Assembly (NCBI GenBank): GCA_017451975.1
Contig: JAFTNI010000159.1
Location: forward strand, 1-6,476
DNA from: Clostridia bacterium
GTDB taxonomy: Bacteria > Bacillota > Clostridia > Oscillospirales > CAG-272
Length of the DNA stretch: 6,476 nt
Direction of reading: 5' to 3'
A program made the position numbers and the translations under genes. The notes beneath the pieces are model-generated. The model made no database searches. It saw only the letters and a program-made list of their open reading frames with translations, and was not told the origin of the DNA. Numbering within the stretch: the stretch's first letter is position 1; every line of letters begins with the position of its first letter. Shown one piece after another: positions 4,671 to 6,476 of this stretch.

Positions 4671-6059
4671 ATGGGAATAAAAAATAAAATAGCGCAGTAC
4701 GGTGAATGGAAAAGCGGTGTAAAGCACTGCACGTTCAACCCAGATGGGCCGAGTGTGGTGCGTATGCACCTCGTACCGCCAAAATTCAGTATATTCAAAA
4801 ACGCGCCGTATATCCTGATACTGAACGGCTATTATCTTTTGCCGGTAGGGTATTCATGGGCGGTAATGCTTGCCGCGTTTATGGATGAAGTGGGCAAGTT
4901 CGATGGCAAGGAAATATCCGACGGGGACATTGCGAAAATAGAGGCGGAAACTATCCGCCGCACAAAGGCGGTTTACAAGCACATAGCGGAAGATTTTTTG
5001 AGGGATGACCTTGCGGAAATGCTCGGTATAATATTCGAAGTGGCGCGCGGCGGCAAAACGGAAGCCGATATAGAAAAGCTTTCTATACGCGCGTACAGAA
5101 AGAAGATGAGCGCACCCCACAGAATGGACCTTATGGTCAGCGCTATGACAGACGAAAACGGCGCGTGGAAGTGCAACCAGAAATGCATCTTCTGCTATGC
5201 GGCGGGGCAGGAATATGCGAAAACACGAGAGCTTTCAACAGAGGAATGGAAAAAAGCGATAGATACCCTGCGCGATGCTGGCGTGCCTATGGTGACGTTT
5301 ACGGGCGGCGAGCCCACGCAGAGAAAAGACCTTGCCGAGCTTGTGGAGCACGCCAAATGGTTTGTAACCAGGCTTAACACAAACGGTGTGAACCTGACAC
5401 ATGAGCTTGCCGCAGAGCTTAAAAAGGCGAGCCTGGATAGCGTTCAGGTAACGCTCTACTCGCATGACGAGGCGGTACATAATAAGCTTGTCGGCTGCGA
5501 GCATTTTGCCGATACGGTGAACGGTATACGAAACGCGGTGGCGGCAGGACTTGATATAAGCGTGAACACGCCCCTTTGCAGCGAAAACGCAGATTACGTA
5601 AAAACGCTGGAGTTCATACGCGAGCTCGGTGTACGCTTTGTTACGGCGAGCGGGCTTATCTGCACGGGCGCGGCGGGAATAAACCACGGTGCGCACGACC
5701 TTTCGGAACAGGAGCTTTTCGATGTTATTTCCTCGGCAAAGGCTTTCTGCGACGAAAACGCTATGGAAATAGACTTCACCTCGCCCGGGCTTATAGCAAA
5801 AGAAAAACTCGAATCGCTCGGCATGAACGTGCCGATGTGCGGTGCGGCGCTCAGCAATATGGCAATCGCGCCCGACGGCACTGTCGTGCCGTGCCAGAGC
5901 TGGCTTTCGGCAGGCGCGGGGCTTGGAAATATACTTACAGATAGCTTTGCGCAGATATGGAAGCACAAGGATGCGCGCGCTCTGCGCGGTATGAGCGAAA
6001 AAGAAGCGCTCCGTTGCCCGTTCAGAAGCAGAAGCGGAAAGGAGAAGGAAAATGGCTGA
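4671..6059 (+). CDS. Radical SAM protein with an uncharacterised N-terminal domain and SPASM-like C terminus
   Basis: A 462-residue cytoplasmic enzyme. The radical SAM cluster motif CNQKCIFC (Cys168, Cys172, Cys175) binds the 4Fe-4S cluster that cleaves S-adenosylmethionine. TGGEP (211-215) is the SAM-binding GGE motif, and LNTNGV (235-240) continues the barrel. The C-terminal part, MCGAALSNMAIAPDGTVVPC (389-408), then GLGNILTDSFAQIW and RCPF (Cys449), resembles a SPASM/twitch domain, the auxiliary-cluster region of peptide-modifying enzymes. Only Cys390, Cys408 and Cys449 fit, fewer than the seven of a full SPASM. The first roughly 150 residues (for example NAPYILILNGYYLLPVGYSW, 44-63) form a separate region; a PqqD-like or peptide-recognition role is possible but unproven. 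GGGAGGG (4660-4666) fixes ATG 4671. The stop overlaps the start of the next gene by 8 bases, so the downstream membrane protein is the natural partner or substrate candidate. Reaction unknown. Confidence 0.88.
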   Translation: MGIKNKIAQYGEWKSGVKHCTFNPDGPSVVRMHLVPPKFSIFKNAPYILILNGYYLLPVGYSWAVMLAAFMDEVGKFDGKEISDGDIAKIEAETIRRTKAVYKHIAEDFLRDDLAEMLGIIFEVARGGKTEADIEKLSIRAYRKKMSAPHRMDLMVSAMTDENGAWKCNQKCIFCYAAGQEYAKTRELSTEEWKKAIDTLRDAGVPMVTFTGGEPTQRKDLAELVEHAKWFVTRLNTNGVNLTHELAAELKKASLDSVQVTLYSHDEAVHNKLVGCEHFADTVNGIRNAVAAGLDISVNTPLCSENADYVKTLEFIRELGVRFVTASGLICTGAAGINHGAHDLSEQELFDVISSAKAFCDENAMEIDFTSPGLIAKEKLESLGMNVPMCGAALSNMAIAPDGTVVPCQSWLSAGAGLGNILTDSFAQIWKHKDARALRGMSEKEALRCPFRSRSGKEKENG

Positions 6060-6476
6060 GAAAAAATATAAAGACCCCGATATTTTTGAAGAAGAATACG
6101 TGCGGAAAAACAGAACCTTTCCGCGCACAAACGCGGTACTCTTGACCTTGTGCATAATAGTGCAGGTACTTCTTGTAATTTTTGCTATCTTCTATAACCC
6201 GAAGCCGCAGGACGTTATAAACGAATACAATATAACCGTATCGCCCTGTGACGACGGCAGCCTTGATATTGAATATTCCTTCGTATGGACGGCGCTGGAT
6301 ACGGGTGAGGAGCTTACGTGGGTTGATATAGGTATGGCGCACAAAGATTTTACGATATACCATCAATCCCTTTCCGATACGGTAAAGACCGCCGAAAGAT
6401 ATACCGACGAAGATTACGTTTCCGCAAGGCTCTACTTCAAGCGGGGCTACAGCGGCGGCGAAACAGTGCGCTTCTC
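6052..6476 (+). CDS. Membrane-anchored protein of unknown function, translationally coupled to the radical SAM gene (partial)
   Basis: Translation starts at ATG 6052, inside the radical SAM gene (8-base overlap), with AAAGGAG (6038-6044) 7 bases upstream. The frame stays open to the window edge, 141 complete codons. Residues 1-27 are charged and cytoplasmic (MAEKKYKDPDIFEEEYVRKN, then RTFPRTN). One hydrophobic segment follows at about 28-48 (AVLLTLCIIVQVLLVIFAIFY). The rest appears to lie outside the membrane and to be rich in beta strand (YNITVSPCDDGSLDIEYSFV, then WTALDTGEELTWVDIGMAHK). The pattern 'DGSLDIEY...W...LTWVDIG' recalls a family of large clostridial surface proteins. From memory, some of these end in a Gly/Cys-rich tail, but that end is not visible. 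The arrangement suggests a substrate or partner of the radical SAM enzyme (inference). Confidence 0.75.
   Translation, partial: MAEKKYKDPDIFEEEYVRKNRTFPRTNAVLLTLCIIVQVLLVIFAIFYNPKPQDVINEYNITVSPCDDGSLDIEYSFVWTALDTGEELTWVDIGMAHKDFTIYHQSLSDTVKTAERYTDEDYVSARLYFKRGYSGGETVRF

Noticed and set aside
5235..6155. Minus-strand open frame (306 codons) opposite the radical SAM gene
   Set aside because: It is antisense to the Cys-motif and SPASM-like coding sequence, shows no recognisable domain and is basic and low in structure. It is a shadow frame.

Overview
The window looks like chromosome from a gut-type Firmicute, most likely class Clostridia. The evidence is strong AGGAGG-type ribosome sites, a PadR/DUF2812 gene pair, a protein with the 'KRAKGLVKSGRARFV' N-terminal module that I recall from clostridial genomes, and A+T-rich intergenic DNA around genes of mixed base composition. 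All the genes I can support are on the + strand. I see no tRNA, rRNA, CRISPR array, transposase or phage gene.

Layout: (1) 1-788, the last codons of a PadR-type regulator, one base from a DUF2812 membrane protein, closed by a strong hairpin-T terminator. (2) 831-1652, a Cof-type HAD phosphatase whose probable promoter starts inside that terminator. (3) 1699-3434, a strong promoter followed by two genes: a small protein with an RRXRR/PLMP-like N-terminal module and an unclear start, then a protein with a DMP19-like (DUF4375) N-terminal domain and an unrecognised C-terminal half. (4) 3497-4539, a monocistronic PAP2-family membrane phosphatase with its own promoter and a strong terminator. (5) 4567-6476, a promoter and about 69-base leader, then a radical SAM protein with a long uncharacterised N-terminal domain, overlapping by 8 bases a membrane-anchored protein that runs off the window.

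The four promoters I read by eye share one layout: a TTGnnn -35, a 17-base spacer ending in TGG or TGC (extended -10), and a TAnAAT -10. The main functional links are PadR with DUF2812 (regulator and membrane effector) and the radical SAM enzyme with the protein translated from its stop codon. The second pair is the best candidate here for an undescribed modification system. The RRXRR-like protein with its possible second start, and the two-domain DMP19-like protein, are the other poorly described items.
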